Shown in pieces: positions 20,038 through 29,373 of a stretch of DNA of 64,000 nucleotides (within the stretch, counting starts at the first letter, position 1; each line of letters starts with the position of its first letter). The DNA lies in NCBI RefSeq assembly GCF_004353895.1, contig NZ_SMOG01000001.1, positions 255,481 to 319,480 of the forward strand, written 5' to 3'. The notes beneath the pieces were generated by a model, which searched no databases, had not been told where the DNA came from, and saw only the letters and a list, made by a program, of their open reading frames with translations. A program made the position numbers and the translations under genes. The stretch comes from Candidatus Syntrophosphaera thermopropionivorans (GTDB taxonomy: Bacteria > Cloacimonadota > Cloacimonadia > Cloacimonadales > Cloacimonadaceae).

Positions 20038-20325
20038 ATTGTCCTTCTTTATAATATTTTTTTATTTCAAAAAAAGATAATATTGCCTTATTGTCAACTG
20101 ATTTACTTTGAAAATAGGGAAATAGTCTTTCTTCATGGGGGAAATTATCTCTCTCGTCAGGAAAGAATAATCTTTTTTAATTTCTATTCCCATCTTCATT
20201 TGCAAGAATGTAACATTCCTATTTGCAACCAACTATATCATTTTAAGGGTACTTTTGATCCAGCTTAAGATTAGGAATAGATTCCTTAAAAATTCAACAT
20301 TCTATTTTCTCTGATACTTTTTTAA

Positions 20326-21633
20326 TTATACAATATCAAAGATAATGGGCTCTTCTGTTATGGGTTCTGAACTTAAAGTATAAGCTTTCTGGATAAGTTT
20401 TACTACTTCCTCACCTTTAATTTGGTCATTACAATGCACTTCACCGATAGGTTCATCTTTTTCCAGGAAATCTCCAATCTTTGGGATTAAGAGAGCACCT
20501 GAGCTATGGTCTATGGAATCGGTCACTTTCATTCTTCCTGCATTGATATGAATCAGTGCATAACCTATTGCGCGACAATCTATATGGGAAACATAACCGG
20601 AAGCAGGAGATAGGATGGGAAGTTTATATTTAGTCGTGCTCAAAAGACCGTAGTCATCAATTACTTTAGGATTTCCACCCTGAGCAACAATGATTTCTTC
20701 CAGTTTTTTTAATGCCTTCCCATTTTTAACAGCTTCTTCAATCATAGCTATAGCTTGTTCTGCAGTTTCAGCAAGATTGGTGCTTACAAGCAGTTGAGCG
20801 GTGAGTTCGGAAGTTAATATCTTTGTATCTTTTAAAGGATTTCCTTTTAAATATTCTATCGCTTCAATCATTTCCAGACCATTTCCTACAGCTAAACCGA
20901 GAGGAGAGTTCATATTGGTGAAAGCAACTTTCACTTTTAAACCAAATCGTTCTCCAGTAGAGATGAGCAATTCAGCTAATTCTTTTGCTTTTTCTCTATC
21001 TGGCATAAAAGCACCGCTTCCTATCTTGAGGTCAATAATCAGATGTTTTGTTCCTTCTGCTATTTTTTTACTCAATATACTGGCAGTTATCAAACCTGGA
21101 CTTTCAACCGTAGCAGTTACATCTCGCAAGGCATAAATCTTCTGGTCAGCAGGGACCAGGTCTTTAGATTGACCGGCAAGTGCACAGTTATGCTCTAAAA
21201 CCAGCTTGCGAAATTCTTCTATGGAAAATTGAGTGCGAAAACCAGGGATAGATTCAAGTTTATCTAAAGTGCCACCAGTGTGACCTAATCCTCTTCCTGA
21301 GATCATAGGTATGGTTAATCCGAGGGAAGCTGCAATGGGGGCAAGCATTAGACTGATTTTATCTCCTACCCCACCAGTAGAATGTTTATCGGCTACTTTG
21401 AGTTCTGCTGGAAAAGTTATAGTTTTTCCACTTTCAATATATGTTTTAGTTAGAGCAAAAATCTCTTCTTTATTTAAACCTTGAAAATAGATAGCCATAA
21501 GAAGTGCACTCATCTGATAATCAGGAACTTCTCCACTTAAAAAACCCTCTACCAGATTTCTTATCTGGTCTTCATTTAATGCAGTTCCATTTCTTTTAGC
21601 CAGAATAAGTTCTACTGGATTATAATTTATCAT
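20326..21633 (-). CDS. pdp: Pyrimidine-nucleoside (thymidine) phosphorylase
   Basis: A 435-residue phosphorylase that releases uracil or thymine and (deoxy)ribose-1-phosphate. The signature KHSTGGVGDKISLMLAPIAA, GRGLGHTGGTLDKLE and LKIGSGAFM are present. The C-terminal domain (GALLIPKIGDFLEKDEPIGEV) is also as expected. AAGGAG precedes ATG 21633. The gene starts 10 nt after a PhnE-type permease, an unusual pairing that raises the chance of a shared nucleoside or sugar-phosphate role. Whether it is strictly thymidine-specific (DeoA) cannot be told. Confidence 0.9.
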   Translation of the reverse strand: MINYNPVELILAKRNGTALNEDQIRNLVEGFLSGEVPDYQMSALLMAIYFQGLNKEEIFALTKTYIESGKTITFPAELKVADKHSTGGVGDKISLMLAPIAASLGLTIPMISGRGLGHTGGTLDKLESIPGFRTQFSIEEFRKLVLEHNCALAGQSKDLVPADQKIYALRDVTATVESPGLITASILSKKIAEGTKHLIIDLKIGSGAFMPDREKAKELAELLISTGERFGLKVKVAFTNMNSPLGLAVGNGLEMIEAIEYLKGNPLKDTKILTSELTAQLLVSTNLAETAEQAIAMIEEAVKNGKALKKLEEIIVAQGGNPKVIDDYGLLSTTKYKLPILSPASGYVSHIDCRAIGYALIHINAGRMKVTDSIDHSSGALLIPKIGDFLEKDEPIGEVHCNDQIKGEEVVKLIQKAYTLSSEPITEEPIIFDIV

Positions 21634-21643
21634 CTTTTTCTCC

Positions 21644-22630
21644 TTAAGTCATTACCAATTTTTCTCTTAGATAGCCACTAAATATATCCATAACCCAAAC
21701 TACCAGAGCAATTAACCAGATGATGAGTCCTACATTTCTCCAGGCAAGCATTTGCTGTTGTTGATTTAATGCCAATCCAATTCCTCCACCACCTACAAAT
21801 CCTACGACCGTTGCCATTCGCACATTCATATCCCATCTATAGATAGTAAAAGCCAGATAGGGTGATAGGATTTGAGGGGTCACAGCATAACGCCAAACCT
21901 GAAGAGTGGATGCTCCAGTGGCAACAATAGCTTCCACTGGTCCTGGATCTATGCTTTCTATCTGTTCTGAATAAAGTTTCACTAAAGCAGCTATGGAATG
22001 TATCCACAAAGCAAGCATTCCAGCAAAAGGACCTATACCTACCCAAACACAGAAAATAATCGCCCAGACCAAGGCTTCTATGGAACGAACAATCGTAGTG
22101 ATAGTGCGTATAAAATAGTAAACGATTCTTCCTAAAATAGTGGAATACATTAGATTTTTTGCGGCAAAAAAACTGAGAATAAAAGCAAAAGGTACCGCAA
22201 AAATAGTGGCTAAAAGAGCAAGATATACCGTTTCCATCAAAGCTGCCAGCATTGGAACTAACTGTTTAAAATTGGGATTGAATAGACCCTGCACTATATT
22301 TTTCGCATTTCCTGCCTGAGTGAAAAAAGCAATCGGCTTTACTTCCACAATAATCCAGCCTACTATAAGACTGATAATTACAATTGCCCAGATTTCTGCT
22401 TTCCAGAACCAGCCCTTAATTTCTTTATCAGGATTGGCAACTTTAGCGCCTAAACTATTTTGCTGAAATCCAAATATGAAGCCAAGAACAAGAGGTATCC
22501 CGAAGATTGAAAGTTCAGGAAAAGAGAAAGAATAAAGACGATAAGCCATCCAGGCAACACAACCCCACAAATATTGCCAGAGCAAATATTCAACTAAAAA
22601 GGATTTCAATTTATTCATATAATTTATCAT
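21644..22630 (-). CDS. PhnE-like ABC transporter permease, without neighbouring ATPase or binding protein
   Basis: A 328-residue polytopic inner-membrane protein. Two N-terminal helices precede a soluble loop (residues ~70-85), then a core permease with about five or six helices. The cytoplasmic EAA-type loop reads EAIVATGASTLQVWRYAVTPQI, and the C-half has MATVVGFVGGGGIG, both characteristic of the phosphonate-type PhnE group. ATG 22630 or ATG 22618 could start it; neither has a strong ribosome site. No PhnC or PhnD gene lies next to it, and the 578 bp upstream are repeats. The substrate is unknown; its coupling to pdp is the only clue. Confidence 0.85.
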   Translation of the reverse strand: MINYMNKLKSFLVEYLLWQYLWGCVAWMAYRLYSFSFPELSIFGIPLVLGFIFGFQQNSLGAKVANPDKEIKGWFWKAEIWAIVIISLIVGWIIVEVKPIAFFTQAGNAKNIVQGLFNPNFKQLVPMLAALMETVYLALLATIFAVPFAFILSFFAAKNLMYSTILGRIVYYFIRTITTIVRSIEALVWAIIFCVWVGIGPFAGMLALWIHSIAALVKLYSEQIESIDPGPVEAIVATGASTLQVWRYAVTPQILSPYLAFTIYRWDMNVRMATVVGFVGGGGIGLALNQQQQMLAWRNVGLIIWLIALVVWVMDIFSGYLREKLVMT

Positions 22631-22770
22631 ATTTGAAATGCTTAGTTCGTCAAGACTTTTTTATCAGACTTAATCTTGAAGGTTCTTGCAAGAAATGTTA
22701 TGGGAATTATTTTTTCTATTTTAATTGTAAATCCGGTCTAAATTATGGGTTCTACCTGACTCTTCTCTGC

Positions 22771-22844
22771 TATCAAGTGTTAATCACTCGTTAATCAAGC
22801 GTTAATAAATTAAGACTTGATTAACGCTTGATTAAGATGTGATA
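22771..22844. repeat. Dispersed palindromic repeat, copy B
   Basis: It has the same nested layout as 6163-6233: ATCAAGTGTTAATCACT, then ATCAAGCGTTAAT, a TTAAGACTTG-containing centre, and ATTAACGCTTGAT. The outer right arm is degraded (AAGATGTGATA). Confidence 0.8.
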
Positions 22845-22936
22845 TAAATACTTTCGTAAAGGGCGTATTGTAAATGTGCGGTAATTTTTTGAGTTATAGA
22901 TGCGTGATAAATAAGCAGACATCTCGCACCCTATAG

Positions 22937-22985
22937 CGGGGTCATAAACGTTCTCTTACACGGGGTCATAAACGTCCCCGTTTAT
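22937..22985. repeat. Direct and inverted repeat around CATAAACG
   Basis: CGGGGTCATAAACGT occurs at 22937-22951 and again at 22961-22975, a 24-bp period. The second copy also forms an 8-bp hairpin, with CATAAACG (22966-22973) pairing to CGTTTATG (22978-22985). Confidence 0.7.
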
Positions 22986-23082
22986 GAAGTTCCGAAGGAG
23001 CTTGTTGTTAATAATGTATTAAAAGCTAAGATTTATATTCTTTGTTTATATAACCACTAAAGAAGAAAAGCCTTACGGCTTT

Positions 23083-23197
23083 GCGAGATGAGGACATCTC
23101 GCACCCCAAAAGGGAACAGCTTACACCTAATAAGGGGATATTTTGCACCCAATAAGTGGACATCTCGCACCCCAAAAGGTGATATCTTACCCTTTTG
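23083..23197. repeat. 22-bp-period degenerate tandem repeat
   Basis: Four full units occupy 23092-23113, 23114-23135, 23136-23157 and 23158-23179, and a fifth is partial. Units 1 and 4 are identical over 22 bp (beginning GGACATCTCGCACCCC); units 2 and 3 are diverged. A related single unit lies near 22917. The first unit also forms the hairpin GCGAGATG/CATCTCGC (23083-23102). There are no spacers, so it is not a CRISPR array. Confidence 0.75.
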
Positions 23198-23208
23198 AAT
23201 GAATTATA

Positions 23209-25731
23209 TTATTCTGGTAAACGCTCCCACATCCCCTCAAAATATTGCCATATACCATCTTGTTTAAATAGGGTAATAGTTCTGAAGCGATTTTGTGCTT
23301 CCAGATTAACCAGCATTTGCCATTTTCTACTAAATGTATAATTTTCAATAGATTGAGGAGATGGTTCATAACCCAGCCAGAGGAAATTTTTACCTGAAGA
23401 ACGAATTTTTTCTGCCAGACGAATACTATTCTCCTGGTCATAATTTCCTATAAGAATAACCTGATATCTTGAGCTATCTATTTCTTCTAAAATAGATAGG
23501 AGTTCAGGAGGTAGATTTTCACTCCACTGGCGAGGATAATCGCGACAAATAATATTTATGAAAAGACTATCGGTCTCAGACAAGTCCAGATATTTCATTT
23601 GAAAAGCAGTCTGACTATCGGAAACCCTGTATCCTGCTTGTAGATAATACCTATCTTTGGGAACGCTTATAGATATTAAACCAGGCTCATCTTCCGAAAA
23701 AACTTGATCCAGCCAGTAAAAAACCCCATCCTGATAACGGGTTAGATTAACTGCATCAGAGAGTCCAGTCACAGGGACTCCATTTTCATCTGCAAGAGAG
23801 ACAATCAATTTTGTATAGGCTGAGGAATCTCTACTATCTACTTGAGGAGCATTTTTTTTCAAATCATAATAACCCCAGTCCCCATTGTCAAACTGGATAA
23901 ATATGAGATCGGGTTGACGAGAAAAATAAGCAGGAACTTTGTTAGCTCTTGCAATGTTTACAGCCATCATTCTGTATTGCAGAGGAGTCAGGTATTTTTG
24001 TTTGATAGCAATATCCAGTGGAAGCAATCCACTTAAAGCTTTAGAAGAGTTAATGTTATAATGTTTAGCCAGCCACCCAGAAGCAGAATTCATTCTTTCC
24101 AGAGTTGTATTCCCTTTCTGGTAGAAAGAATCAGGATAGAGTTGAGGGATTCCTTTTTTATAAGTAACAGGTTGCGGGAGCTCTTCATAAAATACTGTTG
24201 GTGCAAGAATAGGAGCTAATTCTGAAGAGGTCATATTTTGACCATCAATCTTTAAGAAAAAGTTGTAGAGAGCAATAATTTGCTCGGAACTGGCTTGCCA
24301 GAGGAATTTAGGATCAAAGTCTTCAGAAATAAGGAAATTAAGGAATTCCTTTTGAGGTTCAGGATAGCGATACCCGAACCCTTTGAAGGAATTATAATTA
24401 CCTCTTGAAGAGGATGCGACTATTCCTAAAAGTGTATCACTATAGGTGAAAATCCGATCTTGAAAACGCTGTTCACGACGATTCCATTTTGCTTTGGCTT
24501 GTTCCACCCCATTATTCCACTCATCAGAAGGATTTTTCCAGGTAAAATCAGATGCAGGATAGAAGAGCATTTCATCTTGATCTGGTAGGGGTCCTTCTTG
24601 CAAAGTAAGTTCATAATAAAGTTCTTTATCCTCACTTGAAGGAACTGACTCCATAGCACGCTTATTTTCATTGTCTGCCACCAGATAAAAAGCACCCCTG
24701 CCTACACTTAGCTCAAATTCCCCTTCATCATCCGTCTGAATATAAATCAAAGACCTTAAAGTTCCAGAATTAAAAACCAGCAGACCGACAGTTGTTTCAG
24801 GAAGAGGATTATCCTGTTCATCCAAGGTCTTGATTTTGAGAATACGAGTGTGTTCTTTAGCATAAATTGAAGTGGAATTTATCACACATTCGTAGCGTCC
24901 TTGAATTAAAACTTCGTCAGTTGCATCAGGAAGAGTTCCCTTAGATAGGATAATTACAGTTTTATCAATCAATCCACTGAACCAGGTTTGATCGGGATAA
25001 TAAGCAGCATCCATATCTCCAGTATAATGCCAGGCTCCATCAATCCAGACTTCTGCCCAAGCATGATTATTATCTGTATGAGACCACCAGGGCACATAAG
25101 AAGGACGAGCTGGCAATCCTACAGTTCTTGCTGCAGAGATAAACAAGATTTGCATCTCTTCGCATCTTCCCAGATAGCTCTTTTGAGTTATATCCAAAGG
25201 TGCCTGGTCTCTTCCTGAAGTGGGCTGGAATTTTAAACGTGAGACGCACCATAATGAAACGGCACGATAAAGTTCCAGGTCATTTTTAGAGTTCTGTAGC
25301 ACCTCTCGTAAGCCATCCCTAAGAAATTCTGCTCTATAAGGTGTGATTCTCTCGTCTGCAACAGTTTGATGAGCAACATAGGAAAGGAAAAATTCAGGAG
25401 AAAGGTCAGTCCCATAATTATTGAGATAGGATTGGATTTGTAAATAATTACTAAGAACATCTTCTGGATTTGCTATTTGTAAGTTAGCATCGCTCTCGTA
25501 GGCAATAAGATAGGACATCAATATATCATCCTGTTCTTTCAATAATTTCTTATAGGCTTGCTGATGATAATGGTCTAATTTCTTGAGATTGGAATAAGCA
25601 AGTTTATTCATTTTTTTATAAAGGACAGGATTTCCTTGATTGGTGAAATTAGCAGGTAAATATGAGGCAAGAAGGTTTGAAAAACCCCACAACATACTGC
25701 AAATAATTATTAGTATCTTAATTTTTTTCAT
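23209..25731 (-). CDS. Secreted transglutaminase-like (papain-fold) protein
   Basis: An 840-residue exported protein with an N-terminal signal peptide (ILIIICSMLWGFSNLLAS). The transglutaminase-like core has Cys190 in LGRCEEMQ, His223 in NNHAWAEVWIDGAWHYTGD and Asp239 or Asp241. A carboxypeptidase-regulatory-like beta domain (KIKTLDEQDNPLPETTVGLLVF...DDEGEFELSVG) follows. A long C-terminal region ends in a possible thioredoxin-like unit (QVILIGNYDQENSIRLAEKI). It is probably a peptidase or peptide-handling enzyme. It is co-directional with, and 39 nt after, the C25 protease gene. The real substrate is unknown. Confidence 0.82.
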   Translation of the reverse strand: MKKIKILIIICSMLWGFSNLLASYLPANFTNQGNPVLYKKMNKLAYSNLKKLDHYHQQAYKKLLKEQDDILMSYLIAYESDANLQIANPEDVLSNYLQIQSYLNNYGTDLSPEFFLSYVAHQTVADERITPYRAEFLRDGLREVLQNSKNDLELYRAVSLWCVSRLKFQPTSGRDQAPLDITQKSYLGRCEEMQILFISAARTVGLPARPSYVPWWSHTDNNHAWAEVWIDGAWHYTGDMDAAYYPDQTWFSGLIDKTVIILSKGTLPDATDEVLIQGRYECVINSTSIYAKEHTRILKIKTLDEQDNPLPETTVGLLVFNSGTLRSLIYIQTDDEGEFELSVGRGAFYLVADNENKRAMESVPSSEDKELYYELTLQEGPLPDQDEMLFYPASDFTWKNPSDEWNNGVEQAKAKWNRREQRFQDRIFTYSDTLLGIVASSSRGNYNSFKGFGYRYPEPQKEFLNFLISEDFDPKFLWQASSEQIIALYNFFLKIDGQNMTSSELAPILAPTVFYEELPQPVTYKKGIPQLYPDSFYQKGNTTLERMNSASGWLAKHYNINSSKALSGLLPLDIAIKQKYLTPLQYRMMAVNIARANKVPAYFSRQPDLIFIQFDNGDWGYYDLKKNAPQVDSRDSSAYTKLIVSLADENGVPVTGLSDAVNLTRYQDGVFYWLDQVFSEDEPGLISISVPKDRYYLQAGYRVSDSQTAFQMKYLDLSETDSLFINIICRDYPRQWSENLPPELLSILEEIDSSRYQVILIGNYDQENSIRLAEKIRSSGKNFLWLGYEPSPQSIENYTFSRKWQMLVNLEAQNRFRTITLFKQDGIWQYFEGMWERLPE

Positions 25732-25770
25732 ATGTGACCTATCAATTTATGCTCTTTAAAGCAGATTTCA

Positions 25771-28530
25771 TCAGTGAAGCTTGAGTAATTTTCCCTGTTG
25801 AATGCTTTGAGAATTATCCATCTTCCAGAGATAAATACCTGCAGGAACAGGTTTTCCCCCGGCATCACAGCCATCCCAGATAATATTTTGTTTTCCTGCC
25901 CCCAAAGCTTCAGACTGTATGGTTTTAATCTTTTGACCGCGCAGATTAAATATCTGTATTTGAGTTTTAGAGGGTTCTTTCGTTTCAAAACAAAAGCTCA
26001 TTTGCGAAGAAAAAGGATTGGGCATCGTAATCACCTTAGAAATGGAAGGAGTAAGAACAGAATCAGAAATGGGAGTAGGTGGTAAATTCAGAACATTTAG
26101 AGTATCCAGAATAATTGCTATCATATCATTAATGCCGTATTCTCCTTCTTCAATAGCGGAAAGTGCAAAAGAAGAAGCAATGGTGCGAAAATATCCATTG
26201 CTATTATAGATTCCGATAGGGAAATTGGGATGAGAGCTATTAGAAGTATAAAATAGTTCAGAGGCAGTTTCAGGATAAGGAAATAAAGGAGTAGTCAAGG
26301 GGTCATTTTGATTGTATTGCCAGGTCATAGAAAGGTCGTCTTTATCATATCTGATGGCTTCAATATAGGCAAGAGTATTAAGCGGACAAATAGTTCCAAA
26401 CTTTGACCAGAAGATAGAATCATAATCCCAAGGCACATCTCCTTCCAGATAGATTCTTCCTCCATTTTCCAGATAATCATTGAGCAGGTCATATTCCAGG
26501 CTTCCTTGCTCAGGCATAAAATTGTTAGGTTCCCAGCCAAAAAGGCAAAAGATAGCTTCAAAATTGTTTATATAGTTATAATCTGGGATGAGTTTATCGG
26601 AATAGATTACATTGAAGTTTCCCAGATTATTCAAAGCATTAACTACTGGTAAACCTTCTTGAGAAAGCGGTTCATAAACCAGTATCTCTCCTAATGGAGG
26701 ATTTTGATTATTTTGATGGTAAACCGCAGGGTCTCCAAAAAGCATATAGGTATAAACATTTTGTAGTTCTGGATAGATTATGCCATCACTATCCACCGGG
26801 TCACCAAAGAGATAATATTGCGTATGTAATAGATTGGCAAAGGCAAGAGCAGCACCAACGGACATATTGTTTTTGGTTAGATTTTCCAGAAAATGATAAT
26901 TATAGGAGCTCAAACCTCCCCAACCAGGATTTTTCCAGCCTATCTTATACCAACCAGTACGCGTGGCAGCACAGACATTAACGGCTTTTTGCTGTAAAGC
27001 ATATTCTGCTAAACAAGAGAAATTATTATCCAGCATACCATTATTGCAGGAAGCGGCAAAAAGAATTAATCCATCCTGATTGACCAAATTATCAAAAGTT
27101 TCACGATCAACCAGACTATACCAGTTCATTTCCCAACTATCTGGGATATTATTACCATTATCATCATTCATCCAAACCTTTCGGGCAGAACTGACAGAAG
27201 AACCATGCGCACTCCAATTCAAGATGCCATAACTATTGCTATTCAATTGATTTTTCAGGAGGTCATAATCCAAATCAAGGTCAGATGGAAGAGAAGGTAA
27301 ATATCCCATATGTTCGTACATTGTAGTACATTGATAATCATTTAAAGCAGTGTTTCTGGCATATTCCATAAAAACTGCACCATCTGTTTCCAGAAAAATT
27401 GTTTCAGGTTCCCCGGCATAATTAAGATAAGCAGCAGGCAATAAAGCTTTTTTCTTCCAGACTGCATCACTACTGTCAAAGCTAATAGTGCGATTTACAA
27501 TCTGTGAAATATAGTTAACATTATTGTTTGAAATGCGTCCCACAAAGAGCTCAGGAGTGAAATCACAGAGATAATCCTGGTCTCCTTCTCCAGCAGAATA
27601 TTCTCCCAGACGGCCATCACTATCCACATCTATGATACTGCTTAAATCGCTGTAAAAGAAATCAGAGGGGACGGTTTCATTACCATCTGGTTCTGGAGTG
27701 AGATACATCACGGGAACTTTATCATAATCTCCAACTAATAAAAGATAGGTGAAAGGATGAGCATTGTATTGGGAGATTAGATAATTTCGGAGTTTTTCAC
27801 CATCTGTAAGTCCTGGACTTGAAGCTAAAATAGTATTGATATTGATATAAGAAGTGACCAGACCCTGTGACTGATGATAAGCTTCCAGAGCAGTTAAGGA
27901 AGGATATAAAGCTGGTGTGGTAACTATTAAATAATCATAATCTTTAGAATAATTATAAGTGTAATAACTTTGTAAATCTTGAGGATTAACAAAAAACCAG
28001 TCTATAACTTGATTGCTTTTCTGTAAAGAACTAAGAATGGGAGGTATTCTATTTGGTTTTGAGATAGCATTTAAGCTCCAGGAAAGATTTATCTGTAAAG
28101 AAGGACTAATTTGCCAGGATACTCCATTATAGATAGCAGGTAAAACAGAAAAAGAAACAAATTTTATATCACCCCAATGTTTAATTCCCAAGTATTTTAG
28201 CATAGGCGTTGAGGGATAATGTTCACAAGCAGAAAGGAAATGTTCTCCGTCACTAAAAGGAGTATTGATAACAGGAGCAGGTGCAGACAAATTCTGCAAA
28301 GGAGCAAATTCAAAGTTATAGGATACATTAATTGCATCTGGGGGAAGGATGATATTTAAGTTTTTAGTTGGCAATTGAGGTGTTCCTGGAACAGATAAAG
28401 TTCCCCAACCATAATTTTCTTGTGGAGAAAAGAGCTCCAGGTCAGAAAAATTTATGTTTAATGTTAGCTCTGTTGCTGTAAGCAGAAAAGGAATAAACAA
28501 GATAGTTAAAAACAAAAATCTTCTATTCAT
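25771..28530 (-). CDS. Secreted C25-family (gingipain-like) cysteine protease with FlgD-like C-terminal domain
   Basis: A 919-residue exported protease. The start is ATG 28530 behind AAGGA; the frame extends upstream but only from here does a signal peptide (MNRRFLFLTILFIPFLLTAT) begin. It overlaps the end of the AlkD-like gene by 8 nt. A C25 N-terminal domain leads to the caspase-like catalytic domain, with YDYLIVTTPALYPSL, His442 in NWSAHGSS and Cys495 in AASCNNG. The last ~85 residues, from MPNPFSS through QIFNLRGQKIKT to GIYLWKMDNSQ, form a FlgD-like beta domain used as an export/attachment signal. It would digest external protein. Confidence 0.9.
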   Translation of the reverse strand: MNRRFLFLTILFIPFLLTATELTLNINFSDLELFSPQENYGWGTLSVPGTPQLPTKNLNIILPPDAINVSYNFEFAPLQNLSAPAPVINTPFSDGEHFLSACEHYPSTPMLKYLGIKHWGDIKFVSFSVLPAIYNGVSWQISPSLQINLSWSLNAISKPNRIPPILSSLQKSNQVIDWFFVNPQDLQSYYTYNYSKDYDYLIVTTPALYPSLTALEAYHQSQGLVTSYININTILASSPGLTDGEKLRNYLISQYNAHPFTYLLLVGDYDKVPVMYLTPEPDGNETVPSDFFYSDLSSIIDVDSDGRLGEYSAGEGDQDYLCDFTPELFVGRISNNNVNYISQIVNRTISFDSSDAVWKKKALLPAAYLNYAGEPETIFLETDGAVFMEYARNTALNDYQCTTMYEHMGYLPSLPSDLDLDYDLLKNQLNSNSYGILNWSAHGSSVSSARKVWMNDDNGNNIPDSWEMNWYSLVDRETFDNLVNQDGLILFAASCNNGMLDNNFSCLAEYALQQKAVNVCAATRTGWYKIGWKNPGWGGLSSYNYHFLENLTKNNMSVGAALAFANLLHTQYYLFGDPVDSDGIIYPELQNVYTYMLFGDPAVYHQNNQNPPLGEILVYEPLSQEGLPVVNALNNLGNFNVIYSDKLIPDYNYINNFEAIFCLFGWEPNNFMPEQGSLEYDLLNDYLENGGRIYLEGDVPWDYDSIFWSKFGTICPLNTLAYIEAIRYDKDDLSMTWQYNQNDPLTTPLFPYPETASELFYTSNSSHPNFPIGIYNSNGYFRTIASSFALSAIEEGEYGINDMIAIILDTLNVLNLPPTPISDSVLTPSISKVITMPNPFSSQMSFCFETKEPSKTQIQIFNLRGQKIKTIQSEALGAGKQNIIWDGCDAGGKPVPAGIYLWKMDNSQSIQQGKLLKLH

Positions 28531-29335
28531 CGTCGGTTTCCTTATATCTTTTTTTCTTGTGGTAATTGGGATGGGATTGATACCCTTTCTTAACATATGG
28601 TTTATGAAAGTTATTTTTCTTTTCTTTATAGTTCTTTCCTGTAGCATACTGGATTAGCATAGGAGCAGCAGAATCTTTGTATTGAGTGAGAAACTCTTCT
28701 ATTTCTTGAGGATACAACTCGCTAAGTTCACGCAATAACCAACCAATTCCCTGTTGAACACAACGAGCTTGATCCTGCATAAGGGGACTGATAAAATCCA
28801 ATAATTCTTGGACTGGTAAGCGTTCCTTTTGATAGAGCATAGTGACAACCGCTACCCGCCTGGTCCATTTGCTTTCTGAATCCAGCCAGGTGGCAAAATC
28901 TTCCATTGAGGCTATTTCCAGTTCTAAAAGCACGGGAGTAATTTTGGTGGCAATTAAATCAGAATGAGTCCAATTTTCTACCACTTCATCCAGACAAAGT
29001 TTAATCTCTTCATAGACTCTACGGTTAAAGCGAGGTCTATGCTTCTTTAACAAAAAAATAGCTAAGGTTCCGAATTCATATTTTCCAGTTGCAAAGAAGG
29101 GATATGCCAGCTCGGCTAATTCCGTAATAGATGGTTGGAAAATGGTTAATATGTGATTGCGTAACTCTTTAATTTGATATTCTGCTAAACCAAAGGCATC
29201 ATAACCTTCAAGATTATAGCGAGAATTTTTATAGGCTAATCCAGGGTTTTCATGGGCAAAGAAATATGATTCACAGTAACTGAAAATCTCTGCCTGTCTT
29301 GGAGTGAGTTTTGTTCGAGCTAAAAGTAGTGTCAT
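28523..29335 (-). CDS. AlkD-like DNA alkylation repair protein
   Basis: A 270-residue HEAT-like repeat protein. ENWTHSDLIA contains the Trp-x3-Asp pattern of the catalytic AlkD glycosylase centre, and ESKWTRRVAVV supplies the following Trp-Arg-Arg patch; CVQQGIGWLLRE is also typical. Such enzymes remove bulky or cationic alkylated bases such as N3-methyladenine. A very basic, Tyr/His-rich tail of about 35 residues (KNYKEKKNNFHKPYVKKGY) is an addition to the core and may bind nucleic acid. Its 3' end overlaps the C25 protease start. Confidence 0.85.
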   Translation of the reverse strand: MTLLLARTKLTPRQAEIFSYCESYFFAHENPGLAYKNSRYNLEGYDAFGLAEYQIKELRNHILTIFQPSITELAELAYPFFATGKYEFGTLAIFLLKKHRPRFNRRVYEEIKLCLDEVVENWTHSDLIATKITPVLLELEIASMEDFATWLDSESKWTRRVAVVTMLYQKERLPVQELLDFISPLMQDQARCVQQGIGWLLRELSELYPQEIEEFLTQYKDSAAPMLIQYATGKNYKEKKNNFHKPYVKKGYQSHPNYHKKKRYKETDDE

Positions 29336-29373
29336 TTCAATCTCTGTTTTTTAAAATCCAGAATTATTTAAAA

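Larger units (their letters stand above)
22631..23208. other. Repeat-rich non-coding region
   Basis: A 578-bp region between phnE and the transglutaminase-like gene, with no supported gene. It contains the palindromic repeat copy B (22771-22844), a pair of CGGGGTCATAAACGT repeats (22937-22985), hairpins at 23068-23102 and a degenerate 22-bp tandem array (23092-23197). Accumulated small repeats suggest a region tolerant to insertion. Confidence 0.7.

Noticed and set aside
20083-20268. 61-codon frame between ackA and pdp
   Set aside because: No ribosome site, low-complexity Phe/His-rich translation and no neighbour support; the 288-bp spacer otherwise shows nothing recognised.
23083-23197. Short regularly repeated units resembling a CRISPR array
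   Set aside because: Units are contiguous at a 22-bp period with no unique spacers, and no cas genes are nearby. It is a degenerate tandem repeat.
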